This document shows, in pieces, positions 14,225-21,572 of a stretch of DNA of 21,572 nt. Under the pieces are notes generated by a model. It worked only from the letters and a program-made list of their open reading frames with translations, ran no database searches and was not told where the DNA came from. The translations under genes were made by a program, and so were the position numbers. The number at the start of each line of letters is the position of its first letter. Position 1 is the stretch's first letter. Source of the stretch: JBMNCQ01 sp049366715 (GTDB taxonomy: Bacteria; Bacillota; Peptococcia; Peptococcales; BICA1-8); contig JBMNCQ010000017.1 of assembly GCA_049366715.1 (NCBI GenBank), forward strand, positions 1-21,572, given 5' to 3'.

Positions 14225-15433
14225 TTACTTTACCGTAATTTTATCGCATGTTTTAAGTGCATATTCCGATAACTCATTACCTATCCCCGGTCTATCGGGA
14301 ATTGTTATTTTCCCTTCTTTCACACCATATTCATAAATACATAATTCCTTATATTCCGCAAAATGATTGAAAATTAAATCTTCATGGATAGTAAAATTAG
14401 GAATAACCGCTTCTAATTGTAGTGATGCCGCAACAGCTATCGGGCTTCCGCATACATGTAACTGAACGCTTACATCACATGTGTATGCATAATCACAAAT
14501 CTTTTTCACCTCTGTTATTCCGCCGCTGGTTCCTAAATCCGGCTGTATTAATCTTAAGGAACCGTTATCCAGATACGGCTTATACTGCTGTCTGGTATAA
14601 ATTCTCTCTCCGCCGGCTAACGGGATGGAGATATTGTCAGCTATATACTTAGTAATATCAGCAGAAGGTGTACTTGGTTCTTCGATGAAGAGTATATTAT
14701 ATTTTTCGATTCGCTTGCTTACTTTTACTACAGATTGTGAATCCGTGAAACCATGATTTTCCACGATAAGATCAACATCATTTCCTATCGCTTCCCGTAC
14801 CGCAGCAATTCTTTCCTCTACCATATTTAGAAATTTCGGCGTTACAAAACCGGTCCTATGCTCATCCGTAAAACTATTCCCCTGTTCGTCCAGCACAAAA
14901 AAATTGGCTTTAACCGCGTCGTATCCGGCTTCAACTGCCCTAAGGGCATTTTGGACAAAATCTGCAGTTTTTTTAGCGGGATTTGGTTCATTTCCCCAGC
15001 CAAATTGAATCTGACTGGCATAGCACCGGAGTTCATTTCTTTTTTTCCCGCCTAAAAGAGTGTGAACAGGAACATTAAACACCTTACCTCTGATATCCCA
15101 AATTGCGTTATCAATAGCGGAAATGGCCGCAGAAGTAACGCATCCCCCATTTAAAGCCCAAAAGGATTGTCTGTACATTCTATCCCAGATCACTTCGTTT
15201 TCTAAGGGATTAAACCCGATTATTAATTCGGCCATATCCTTAATCATATAAATTGCACTCGTGGCACAACAATTAAAGGATAAGGCCGCTTCTCCATCCC
15301 CGAAAATACCCTCATCCGTATATATCCGGCAGACAACCGGCGAAAATTGCGGTGTAACAAAAGCACTTTTGGGGCTCTCACCTTTTTGATTCCTGGGATG
15401 AAGCAGCATTATGTCTATTTTCGTAATTTTCAT
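14225..15433 (-). CDS. Enolase-superfamily (mandelate racemase subgroup) acid-sugar dehydratase
   Basis: A 402-residue protein from the ATG at 15433, which has GGAGG seven bases upstream; the frame extends to 15529 without a ribosome site. It has the capping domain (1-130) and TIM barrel of the mandelate racemase/muconate lactonizing group. Probable Mg2+ ligands are E225 (VENHGF), E251 or E252 (FIEEPSTP) and E276 (GGERIYT). H227 and the D299/H326 pair (QPD, VQLHVCG) match the acid-base residues of D-galactonate and related dehydratases, so dehydration of a sugar acid is likely; the exact substrate is unknown. It is transcribed divergently from the LysR regulator, its likely controller. Confidence 0.9.
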   Translation of the reverse strand: MKITKIDIMLLHPRNQKGESPKSAFVTPQFSPVVCRIYTDEGIFGDGEAALSFNCCATSAIYMIKDMAELIIGFNPLENEVIWDRMYRQSFWALNGGCVTSAAISAIDNAIWDIRGKVFNVPVHTLLGGKKRNELRCYASQIQFGWGNEPNPAKKTADFVQNALRAVEAGYDAVKANFFVLDEQGNSFTDEHRTGFVTPKFLNMVEERIAAVREAIGNDVDLIVENHGFTDSQSVVKVSKRIEKYNILFIEEPSTPSADITKYIADNISIPLAGGERIYTRQQYKPYLDNGSLRLIQPDLGTSGGITEVKKICDYAYTCDVSVQLHVCGSPIAVAASLQLEAVIPNFTIHEDLIFNHFAEYKELCIYEYGVKEGKITIPDRPGIGNELSEYALKTCDKITVK

Positions 15434-15565
15434 AGATTTCCTCCTTATAATTTGACATTGATTTACCTTTGGTTTTACTATAATATAGTTTTTAATATGA
15501 ATAAAGCGACGAATAATAATATTAAACATTAATTGTACTAATATATAAATGTAAGGATGGGTAAC
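15434..15565. promoter_or_regulatory. Divergent promoter and probable LysR operator region
   Basis: The 132-bp AT-rich gap between the dehydratase and the LysR gene contains the 13-bp palindrome ACTATAATATAGT (15477-15489), which includes -10-like sequences on both strands. Several T-N11-A patterns, the loose LysR-type operator, lie at 15515-15550. The arrangement is classical for a LysR regulator controlling its neighbour. Confidence 0.5.
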
Positions 15566-16453
15566 ATGAGTCTAAAAAAATATGAAGTACTATTAAATTC
15601 CCTCGAAAGCGGAAGCTTTTCAAAAACCAGTGAAAATTTGGGATATACTCAGTCTGGTGTGACACATATGATGAATTCCCTTGAAAGCGAATTAGGCTTC
15701 AAAGTTCTAAAAAGAGGGAAAAAAGGTGTTTCCATCACAAAAGAAGGAGAGCTCATTCTCCCTGCTATCCGCGAAATATTAAGAGCAGCAGAAAAATTGC
15801 AGCAAATTGCAGCTCAGATTAAAGGAATAGAAAAAGGCGCTCTTGTCATCGGCACATTTACAAGCCTGCTATTAAATTGGGTTCCTGATATTATTGAAAT
15901 TTTTCAAACTAAGTATCCCTATATAACCATAAAAATTATGGAAGGCAAGCTCAGCGAACTGGAAAAATGGCTGGACGACGGAACCGTAGATTTATGCTTC
16001 TTCAGCCGTCAGCAGCATCATTCCTATGAATACATTGAATTAGCGAAAGATTCCTTACTGGCTGTTTTACCTAAAAACCATGCACTTAGTCACTTAGAGA
16101 CCATCCCTCTCGAGGCCTTTTCAAAATACCCCTTTCTTTCCAATGATGCTGATATGGATGTGGCAAATTTACTTAATCTCTACCATATCCAGCCTAAAAC
16201 AACATTCTCTTCAAACTTTTATACTGCAGTTATTGCTATGGTTAAACATAATCAAGGCATTGCTATACTGCCCAAACTCTTATGCAATTTTAAAAATCAA
16301 AAAGTAATTGTTAGAAATATCTCACCCACGCTGGAAAGGAATATCGTTATTTCCTATCGTCCCAATGATGAACCCACACCTTCTATGAATTGTTTTATTG
16401 GCTGTGTAAAAAGTTATTTTAACCTGAACAGGCAACCACAGCACACAAAATAA
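15566..16453 (+). CDS. LysR-type transcriptional regulator
   Basis: A 295-residue LysR regulator. The N-terminal winged helix (about 1-60) shows YEVLLNSLESGSFSKTSENL, then GYTQSGVTHMMNSLESELGF and KRGKKGVSITKEGE, with a linker helix to about 90. The rest is the periplasmic-binding-protein-like effector domain (LVIGTFTSLLLNWVPDII and on). ATG at 15566 is preferred because AAGGATGG lies at proper distance; the ATG at 15557 has none. It is the only plus-strand protein gene of this size in the window and diverges from the dehydratase, which it probably activates in response to the substrate. It lies furthest from the dehydrogenase of this group. Confidence 0.95.
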   Translation: MSLKKYEVLLNSLESGSFSKTSENLGYTQSGVTHMMNSLESELGFKVLKRGKKGVSITKEGELILPAIREILRAAEKLQQIAAQIKGIEKGALVIGTFTSLLLNWVPDIIEIFQTKYPYITIKIMEGKLSELEKWLDDGTVDLCFFSRQQHHSYEYIELAKDSLLAVLPKNHALSHLETIPLEAFSKYPFLSNDADMDVANLLNLYHIQPKTTFSSNFYTAVIAMVKHNQGIAILPKLLCNFKNQKVIVRNISPTLERNIVISYRPNDEPTPSMNCFIGCVKSYFNLNRQPQHTK

Positions 16454-16506
16454 ACATCCGTTCATAAAAGATAAAAAAACATAACCGCATATTGAACACC
16501 CATAAA

Positions 16507-16540
16507 AATCCCCTCCAAACTCCCAGGTTTAGAGGGGATT
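16507..16540 (+). terminator. Terminator after the LysR gene
   Basis: AATCCCCTC pairs with GAGGGGATT (9 bp), with an inner AAAC/GTTT pairing, followed by AGCTTTATT. It lies 54 bases after the stop. Confidence 0.75.
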
Positions 16541-16729
16541 AGCTTTATTCAAGCACTGGTATGGAGATGTCAAGTTTAATTTTAGGTACCTAAGATTATT
16601 CCCTGAAAGTGTCCCCCTGCCGACAAACACAGGCAGAATGTAAAAGTCTGCTTGTTAAGCCGGCCCTAAACTCTTGCCGCTGTATATGAAATAAATAAGC
16701 ACAGGGCTTTTTACTAATTTATATATAAA
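16541..16729. other. Intergenic sequence without recognisable genes
   Basis: The 374-bp gap between the LysR gene and the reductase holds the two terminators listed. Between them is sequence with a CTGCC/GGCAG hairpin (16617-16636) and no credible ORF. It could be a remnant of a mobile element, but nothing identifies one. Confidence 0.4.
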
Positions 16730-16764
16730 AAGAGAACATATGCGCCAAAAACCTATGTCCTCTT
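16730..16764 (-). terminator. Terminator of the FabG-like reductase gene
   Basis: An 11-bp stem is fully paired only in minus-strand RNA (one G-U pair there is an A-C mismatch on the plus strand) and is followed by TTTTTATA. It lies 63 bases beyond the reductase stop. Confidence 0.7.
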
Positions 16765-16827
16765 GTTTATTCGATTATTTGGATGTTAAAGGAATATAAA
16801 GTTACCGTAGAGATACTAATCACTTTT

Positions 16828-17562
16828 TTAAATGATCAGTCCACCATTGGGACTGATCACTTGCCCCGTAATAAAATTTGCCTTATTTGATGCCAGGAAC
16901 AGAACCATTTCGGCTATGTCATTTGCAGAGCCTAATACCCTTAGCGGGGTATTGTTCTTTAATTCCTCCAGCGTTGCCGTGTTTAAATTTGAATTCATAT
17001 CCGTTTGAATGACACCTGGAGCGACACAATTGACTTGAATATTTGCTGGTCCGACTTCTTTTGCCAATGCTTTTGTCAATCCGATAACAGCAGCCTTAGA
17101 TGCGGAATAATGCACCTCGCAGGCTGAACCTGCTAGGCCCCATATCGATGAAATATTAATTATTTTCCCTTGCTTATTACTTATCATCTTGGGGAGAACA
17201 CTTTGGCAGCAATTAAAAATCCCTTTTATATTAACATCAAACATCAAATCCCAATCATTCTCGGAAATATCTGTAAATAGTTTATCTTGCGCAATGCCGG
17301 CATTATTTACTAAAACATCAATAGCCCCAAATTGACGATATATCATGTTTACCATATTCTCGACCTGAATTCTGCTACTGACATCTCCTTGCACTTTAAT
17401 AACATTTAATTCCTGCTTAAGTAACCGGCGGTACAATTCTTCCGCCTCTTCTTCACTTTTAAAATAATTAATTGCAACATTATAATCATTAGCAGCAAAT
17501 AGTTCCGCCGTCTCTCTCCCAATTCCCCTTGAAGCACCTGTAATTAAGATTGTTTTTTTCAT
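16828..17562 (-). CDS. Short-chain dehydrogenase/reductase, FabG-like
   Basis: A 244-residue classical SDR. It has the NAD(P) motif TGASRGIG (8-15), NNAG (86-89) and the catalytic S139, Y152 and K156 (YSASK), and ends in the usual ITGQVISPNGG region. The acidic/neutral residue after the second strand (INYFKS) suggests NADPH is possible. The sequence is close to 3-oxoacyl-ACP reductase, but it is not next to other fatty-acid genes, so the substrate is open. AAGGA precedes the ATG by about seven bases. A small cysteine peptide ORF and an FNR-type box lie upstream, which hints at control by oxygen or redox state. Confidence 0.92.
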   Translation of the reverse strand: MKKTILITGASRGIGRETAELFAANDYNVAINYFKSEEEAEELYRRLLKQELNVIKVQGDVSSRIQVENMVNMIYRQFGAIDVLVNNAGIAQDKLFTDISENDWDLMFDVNIKGIFNCCQSVLPKMISNKQGKIINISSIWGLAGSACEVHYSASKAAVIGLTKALAKEVGPANIQVNCVAPGVIQTDMNSNLNTATLEELKNNTPLRVLGSANDIAEMVLFLASNKANFITGQVISPNGGLII

Positions 17563-17590
17563 CGCAAGTCCTTCTTTTCTAAATTAAATA

Positions 17591-17707
17591 TTATAGTTTA
17601 CAACTTTTATAACCGCATGCGAAACAACCTGAGTTCATCAATAACGATATAAAGTACATTTTCCCGTCTTCCTTTATAAATACTTCCTCTTTATTATTTC
17701 CACGCAT
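17591..17707 (-). CDS. 38-residue peptide with CxxC-x4-C, possible small gene upstream of the reductase
   Basis: The frame begins MRGNNKEEVFIKEDGKMYF and ends with three cysteines (C28, C31, C36) in a GCFACGYKSCKL tail. It looks like coding sequence rather than AT-rich noise: charged, then hydrophobic, then a compact Cys motif. The start is uncertain: 17707 has no ribosome site, while an internal ATG (codon 17) has GGAAGACGGG before it. It stops 28 bases before the reductase, so the two could share a transcript. A TATAAT overlaps its stop codon and may be the reductase's own -10. Confidence 0.4.
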   Translation of the reverse strand: MRGNNKEEVFIKEDGKMYFISLLMNSGCFACGYKSCKL

Positions 17708-17795
17708 ATATAATCATATTTTTTAAAACTGACTTACCTTTCTTATTGGCCTACTATTTTTACTCACCTCATGAATCACTTATCTGCTCAGGGGA

Positions 17796-17809
17796 TTGAT
17801 CTGAATCAA
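17796..17809 (-). promoter_or_regulatory. Perfect FNR/CRP-family box
   Basis: TTGAT-CTGA-ATCAA is an exact match to the symmetrical FNR consensus. It lies 57 bases beyond the MetY-type gene end and 234 bases before the reductase. GATAAG about 22 bases downstream on the minus strand could be the matching -10, as in class II activated promoters. It may also fold as a small hairpin. Confidence 0.5.
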
Positions 17810-17865
17810 TGTGCTTTCAACAGGTAGAGCTTTAAGAATTTTCCCTTCTATTCTTATTCTCTCCT

Positions 17866-19143
17866 TTATATCTGCGCCAGTGCTTGTTGCAAATCATCAA
17901 TAATATCTTCAACATTTTCCAAACCCACTGAAAAACGGATTAAGTCAGGGGCAATACCTGCTTCTTTTAACTGTTCATCCGTAAGCTGTCGATGGGTATG
18001 ACTTGCCGGATGTAACAGGCACGTTTTACTATCAGCTACATGAGTTACGATTGATGCTAATTTTAATTTATCCATAAACTTAATGGATACTTCTCTTCCG
18101 CCTTTTAGACCAAATGCTAAAACTCCACAAGAACCGTCAGGCAAATATTTCTTGGCTAAAGTGTGGTATTGATTGCTCTCTAAATCAGGATAATTAACCC
18201 AAGCAACCTTCTCCTGCTTTTCTAAAAACTTAGCTACTGCCAAAGCATTTTCACAATGCCTCTTCATCCTCAGCGGAAGTGTTTCCAAACCAAGATTCAA
18301 ATAAAATGCATTTTGCGGGGACTGAACGGAACCAAAATCACGCATAAGTTGTGCAGTTGCTTTTGTAATATAGGCTCCTTTTCCGAATCTTTCGGCATAT
18401 ATAATCCCGTGATAGGATTCATCCGGCGTTGTCAGCCCCGGAAACTTGTCGGCATAGGCCAGCCAGTCAAAATTCCCGCTGTCTACGATACAACCCCCGA
18501 CTCCCACTGCATGACCGTCCATATATTTGGTTGTAGAATGGGTAACGATATCGGCGCCCCATTCAAAAGGCCGGCAATTAACCGGTGTGGCAAATGTATT
18601 ATCAACAATAAGGGGAACCCCATGGGCATGAGCTAATTTTGCAAACTTTTCAAAATCAAATATTGCGACGATTGGATTTGTGATGGTTTCTCCAAAGACA
18701 GCTTTTGTATTTGGTTTAAAATACTTGGCTAATTCTTCCTCCGGCAAACCCTGATCCACAAAAGTACATTCGATGCCCATCTTTTTCATGGTGACGCCAA
18801 ATAAATTATAAGTACCGCCATAAACGGCTGATGACGCAATGAAATGATCCCCCGTTTCACAAATATTAAATATGGCATAAAAATTTGCGGCCTGTCCCGA
18901 TGAAGTGAGCATTGCTGCCGCTCCGCCTTCCATTGCGCAAATTTTAGCCGCCACAGCATCATTAGTCGGATTTTGCAGCCTTGTATAAAAATAGCCTTCC
19001 GCTTCCAAGTCAAATAGTTGTCCCATTTCATCACTGGTATCATATTTGAAAGTTGTACTCTGGTAAACCGGTAATTGCCTGGGCGCCCCTTTCTTGGGAT
19101 CCCATCCTTCATGAATACATTTTGTTTCTATTTTATTTTGCAT
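17866..19143 (-). CDS. O-acetylhomoserine sulfhydrylase (MetY-type, PLP-dependent)
   Basis: A 425-residue Cys/Met-metabolism PLP enzyme that makes homocysteine from O-acetylhomoserine and sulfide. The start MQNKIETKCIHEGW has GGAGG seven bases upstream; the frame extends to 19209. It shows YTRLQNPT (53-60), which binds the cofactor phosphate of the partner subunit, SSGQAA (81-86), IVDNTFATP with D181 for the pyridine nitrogen, and the Schiff-base lysine K206 in STTKYMDGH. The length and the long insert after GGCIVDSG fit MetY rather than MetB or MetC. No SAM riboswitch was recognised upstream. It stands alone. Confidence 0.93.
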   Translation of the reverse strand: MQNKIETKCIHEGWDPKKGAPRQLPVYQSTTFKYDTSDEMGQLFDLEAEGYFYTRLQNPTNDAVAAKICAMEGGAAAMLTSSGQAANFYAIFNICETGDHFIASSAVYGGTYNLFGVTMKKMGIECTFVDQGLPEEELAKYFKPNTKAVFGETITNPIVAIFDFEKFAKLAHAHGVPLIVDNTFATPVNCRPFEWGADIVTHSTTKYMDGHAVGVGGCIVDSGNFDWLAYADKFPGLTTPDESYHGIIYAERFGKGAYITKATAQLMRDFGSVQSPQNAFYLNLGLETLPLRMKRHCENALAVAKFLEKQEKVAWVNYPDLESNQYHTLAKKYLPDGSCGVLAFGLKGGREVSIKFMDKLKLASIVTHVADSKTCLLHPASHTHRQLTDEQLKEAGIAPDLIRFSVGLENVEDIIDDLQQALAQI

Positions 19144-19231
19144 GGTTTTCCTCCTATCCAATATTAACCAGCAGTTAATTTCCAATTGGTCTTTAACCAG
19201 ATCAGGCAACTACTACCTCCGGTATTACCAT

Positions 19232-19281
19232 GCAGCAGCCAACTACGTCCGGATGCGGAGCCGGACGTAGTTGGCTGCTGC
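19232..19281. repeat. Perfect 21-bp inverted repeat
   Basis: The arms (19232-19252 and 19261-19281) begin GCAGCAGCCAACTACGTC and are exactly complementary around the 8-nt loop ATGCGGAG. There is no U tail in either direction. It lies between the MetY-type gene and the broken ABC gene. It could be a terminator stem, an insertion remnant or a leader hairpin of the MetY-type gene. Confidence 0.6.
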
Positions 19282-19406
19282 CCCAAAACTTATGCAGCCC
19301 TTGTTAAGCTTTCGAAAATAATGCTGATTTGTGACTCATCTTACTATAAAAATTCCTCAGAGTCCAGATTGATTTTTAAGAAAACCGGCGGAGACCGTTC
19401 CAAGCT

Positions 19407-20537
19407 TCACCCCAAGCCGGACTTCCCCACGATGGCGGTGGTTTTACCCGGCTCGATTTCCATTCCCAAATTTAACAATGCCGGTGCCGCATCTTCGCCG
19501 TATCGGAATGTTACGTCTCTCAACCGGATATCCGGCGGTATCTTGGTAATTTGTGCCCCATCCCCTTCCGCCTTCTGTTTTAAAACAACGGGCGCATCCA
19601 AAACGGCAAATAACTGATCCGCCACCGAAAGCCCCAGGTAACTCCCATGCCAGTAGCTGTTCAAATCGGTAAGGGGACGCATACATTCCCCGGCCAGAAA
19701 AAGAATAATCAATAGCTCCCGGGGAGAGAGCGTTCCCAATGCGGTGTGCCATGCCGCCACGGCCACCGAGACAGAAGCTCCTACAACACTCAGTAAAATA
19801 ATTATGGCGGAATCCGCCAGAGAGATTCCTGTATTGCGGATAGACTCGTCGGCAAAATGATCCGCGTCCTCTTTCAGCCGGTCCAATGTTTTCCTTCCGG
19901 CATGAAAAGCTTTCAGCGTAGTCATGCCCTGCATCGCTTCAATATACTGTGCATTCAGATGGGCATAAGCCTGCCAGTATTCGATCATCACCCGGGAAAC
20001 CGCCGGCATAAAGAAATGCGGGACAATAATCGATAAGACCGCTGAACCAAAGATCAAGAGTCCCACCAGCCAATCCAAGGAAGCTATGTAACAGATGACG
20101 GCCGTAACCGTCAAAAACACCACTCCGGTTTGCGGAATGTAATTCACGAGAAAAGCTTCAAAGGATTCCACACCGTCGGTGATTAAAGATTGTACATTGC
20201 CGCTTCTTCTGGTGTTTTGATAAGCAGGTCCCAGCTTCAGCAATTTACCGAGCAATTCCGCCCGTACTGCCTCTTTTACTTTGGCAGCCATTTTCTTCGT
20301 GTAACCTTCATGATACCGGATCAGAAACCCTTTCAATAGAATGGCAGTAAGCGCACCGGAAAGATAGCGCAAAATCAAGGCTGTCCCCTCCCCTTGCAAC
20401 ACAGAAGCAACAGCTCCGGCTACCATGAAGGCCTGGAAGAATCCGCAGAATACGGACAAAATCCCGATGAGAACTTTCCCGGCCACATCCGCCTTGAAAT
20501 CCTTTAAGAACCGTATAAGACGCAAATATTTGATCAT
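19407..20537 (-). pseudogene. ABC exporter (fused membrane and ATPase domains) truncated at Walker A
   Basis: The 376-residue frame has a complete six-helix exporter membrane domain (about 1-310, with KEAVRAELLGKLLKLGPAY and a YIEAMQGMTTLKAF coupling region). It then has the first 65 residues of the ATPase, IRLRDVTFRYGEDAAPALL and on to GKTTAIVGKSGLG. The stop falls exactly where Walker A should read GKS/T. The Q-loop, signature motif and Walker B are absent and are not found in other frames downstream, so about 200 residues are lost and the protein cannot hydrolyse ATP alone. It begins 21 bases after the methyltransferase and was probably co-transcribed. The intact family includes siderophore- and peptide-type exporters. 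Confidence 0.85.
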
Positions 20538-20558
20538 AAGTAGGTCTGCCCCATTCTC

Positions 20559-21317
20559 CTATTTCTCTCCGCCAACCATAAAGGGACGATGGAAATCATA
20601 TAATTCCAGGTCCCGTTCCTCCATTGTCAGCCTGCTTACCGCCAGATCCGCAAACACCTTTGCCATGCCTAATTTCAGCATGATGTTTAGATCCCACTGC
20701 GGTCTGGGTTTATCACTCATATACAGCTTCTTACTCAAGGCATCACCTTCAGCCTGGTCCTGATGCTCATGAATCCTGCGTCCGTACTTTTGCAGGATTT
20801 CCTCTTCTTTTTTCTGATATGCTCTGTTCCGTTCTTCGTCGTACAGATGCAGGTACCAGCACGCATCAAAGATCAGCATCCTTCCGCCCGGGCGCAGAAC
20901 GCGGTACCATTCCTGATACGCTTTTTCAGGATTGTCCAGCGTCCAGGTGAGATTCCGGCAAATCAAAAGATCGAAACTTTCATCGGCAAAATTCATATTA
21001 TGACAATCCATTGTCAGCAGGTTCACCTTGACCTTTTCTCTTTTCGCATTCCGGGCTGCGCACTCCACCATGTTCTCCGTAAGATCAATTCCCGTCACAT
21101 GATGACCCTCTTCACCCAGAATAATCGGGAAAAACCCAGGGCCCGTACCGATGTCGAGAACGTTTAATTTATCTTCGGCGCCGGATACCGGCGCATTTTC
21201 AAGGATTATTTTTTTCCAGGTCTGCCGTTTATCAGCTTTCAGTTCATCCTGAATTCCAGCTCTGTAAGCCTGCGCCTCTCCCTCCCAGTAATTCTTAATT
21301 CGCTTTTCCAATATCAC
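20559..21317 (-). CDS. Class I SAM-dependent methyltransferase
   Basis: A 252-residue methyltransferase. Motif I is VLDIGTGPG (53-61), the acidic residue after strand 2 is D78 (VTGIDLT), and FDLLICRNL with LRPGGRMLIFD forms strands 4 and 5. The start is taken as GTG at 21317 (VILEKRIKNYWEGEA), with AAAGGGG seven bases upstream; the longer frame to 21368 begins in sequence without a ribosome site. Small-molecule substrates are typical of this group, and the partner ABC exporter suggests modification and export of a metabolite or chelator, though that exporter is now broken. It has a consensus promoter. Confidence 0.88.
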   Translation of the reverse strand: MILEKRIKNYWEGEAQAYRAGIQDELKADKRQTWKKIILENAPVSGAEDKLNVLDIGTGPGFFPIILGEEGHHVTGIDLTENMVECAARNAKREKVKVNLLTMDCHNMNFADESFDLLICRNLTWTLDNPEKAYQEWYRVLRPGGRMLIFDACWYLHLYDEERNRAYQKKEEEILQKYGRRIHEHQDQAEGDALSKKLYMSDKPRPQWDLNIMLKLGMAKVFADLAVSRLTMEERDLELYDFHRPFMVGGEK

Positions 21318-21473
21318 AAAAAAACCCCTTTCTGCACAATAAAAAAATACCATTGGGACAAAAACCAATACGTTTGGTCTTTAGCACCTTCATGGTATCA
21401 ATAGCACGAATAAAATATTGCTTTCTGTATTTTCAAATAATCATAGTGACTTCCTGCCACTATTATGTGTGCT

Positions 21474-21502
21474 ATTATACCTATCTCTCCATGATTTGTC
21501 AA
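21474..21502 (-). promoter_or_regulatory. Perfect sigma-A promoter of the methyltransferase-ABC operon
   Basis: Minus-strand TTGACA (21502-21497) and TATAAT (21479-21474) are exactly 17 nt apart, a full consensus match. An inverted repeat ATAGTG-9-CACTAT (21443-21463) covers about +4 to +24 of the transcript and could be an operator for a repressor; a consensus promoter normally needs one. Confidence 0.8.
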
Positions 21503-21538
21503 TCTTCTGCTGTGGTCAATGTGTTTATTCTGTGATAA

Positions 21539-21572
21539 TGTCACCTTGTTATTATTCCGGTAAAATGTCACT
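21539..21572. repeat. Repeated TGTCAC motif at the window edge, possible insertion-sequence end
   Basis: TGTCAC occurs at 21539 and 21566 with 27-nt spacing, the second at the very end of the window. Repeated TGTCAC-type motifs inside terminal regions are a feature of some IS21-family elements. The rest of the element would lie outside, so this is only a hint. Confidence 0.25.

Noticed and set aside
19144..19406. Possible SAM (S-box) riboswitch or T-box upstream of the MetY-type gene
   Set aside because: No S-box core or T-box motif was found; only the unrelated 21-bp hairpin is present.

Overview
The window looks like a low-to-moderate G+C Firmicute (Bacillota), most likely an anaerobic Clostridia-type organism. 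This rests on strong AGGAGG ribosome sites, consensus sigma-A promoters (one perfect TTGACA-17-TATAAT), AT-rich intergenic DNA with rho-independent terminators, and gene content. No rRNA, tRNA or housekeeping marker is present, so genus is not claimed.

Region 1 (about 91-10640) is a complete type I-C CRISPR-Cas locus read on the minus strand: cas3, a 0.5 kb gap, then cas5c-cas8c-cas7c-cas4-cas1-cas2, a leader and a 29-repeat array. Cas3 has its own promoter. The cas5c-to-cas2 operon has a second promoter inside the gap. The gap also holds, on the plus strand, a solitary diverged repeat ending in the type I handle ATTGAAAA, a spacer-length segment and a terminator. The first 11 nt of the segment match a site in the cas5c promoter that is immediately preceded by TTC, the type I-C PAM, and lies on the -35 box. 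This has the layout of a CreR-like crRNA that lets the effector complex repress its own operon. A 27-codon plus-strand ORF with a strong ribosome site lies beside it and could be a CreT-like partner.

The array is a chimera. The 20 leader-distal (older) repeats are canonical 33-mers ending ATTGAAAT. The 9 leader-proximal (newer) repeats keep only the first 17-18 nt and end in a different, G-rich 15-16 nt. The junction reads half-repeat / 35 nt / half-repeat / full repeat, and 35 nt is one spacer length. I infer that the new repeat's 3' half is a captured spacer fragment that adaptation then copied at least eight more times.

Region 2 (10640-12410) has a 3-methyladenine DNA glycosylase, an unidentified structured-RNA candidate with a terminator, and a small DUF3303-like protein.

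Region 3 (12410-16770) is metabolic: a zinc alcohol/polyol dehydrogenase, a decayed pantothenate-kinase-like fragment, a 49-residue cysteine-rich protein, an enolase-superfamily acid-sugar dehydratase and a divergent LysR regulator, suggesting a regulated sugar or sugar-acid pathway.

Region 4 (16770-21572) has a FabG-like reductase preceded by a small CxxC peptide ORF and a perfect FNR-type box, a MetY-type O-acetylhomoserine sulfhydrylase, an ABC exporter broken off at Walker A, and a SAM-dependent methyltransferase behind a consensus promoter.
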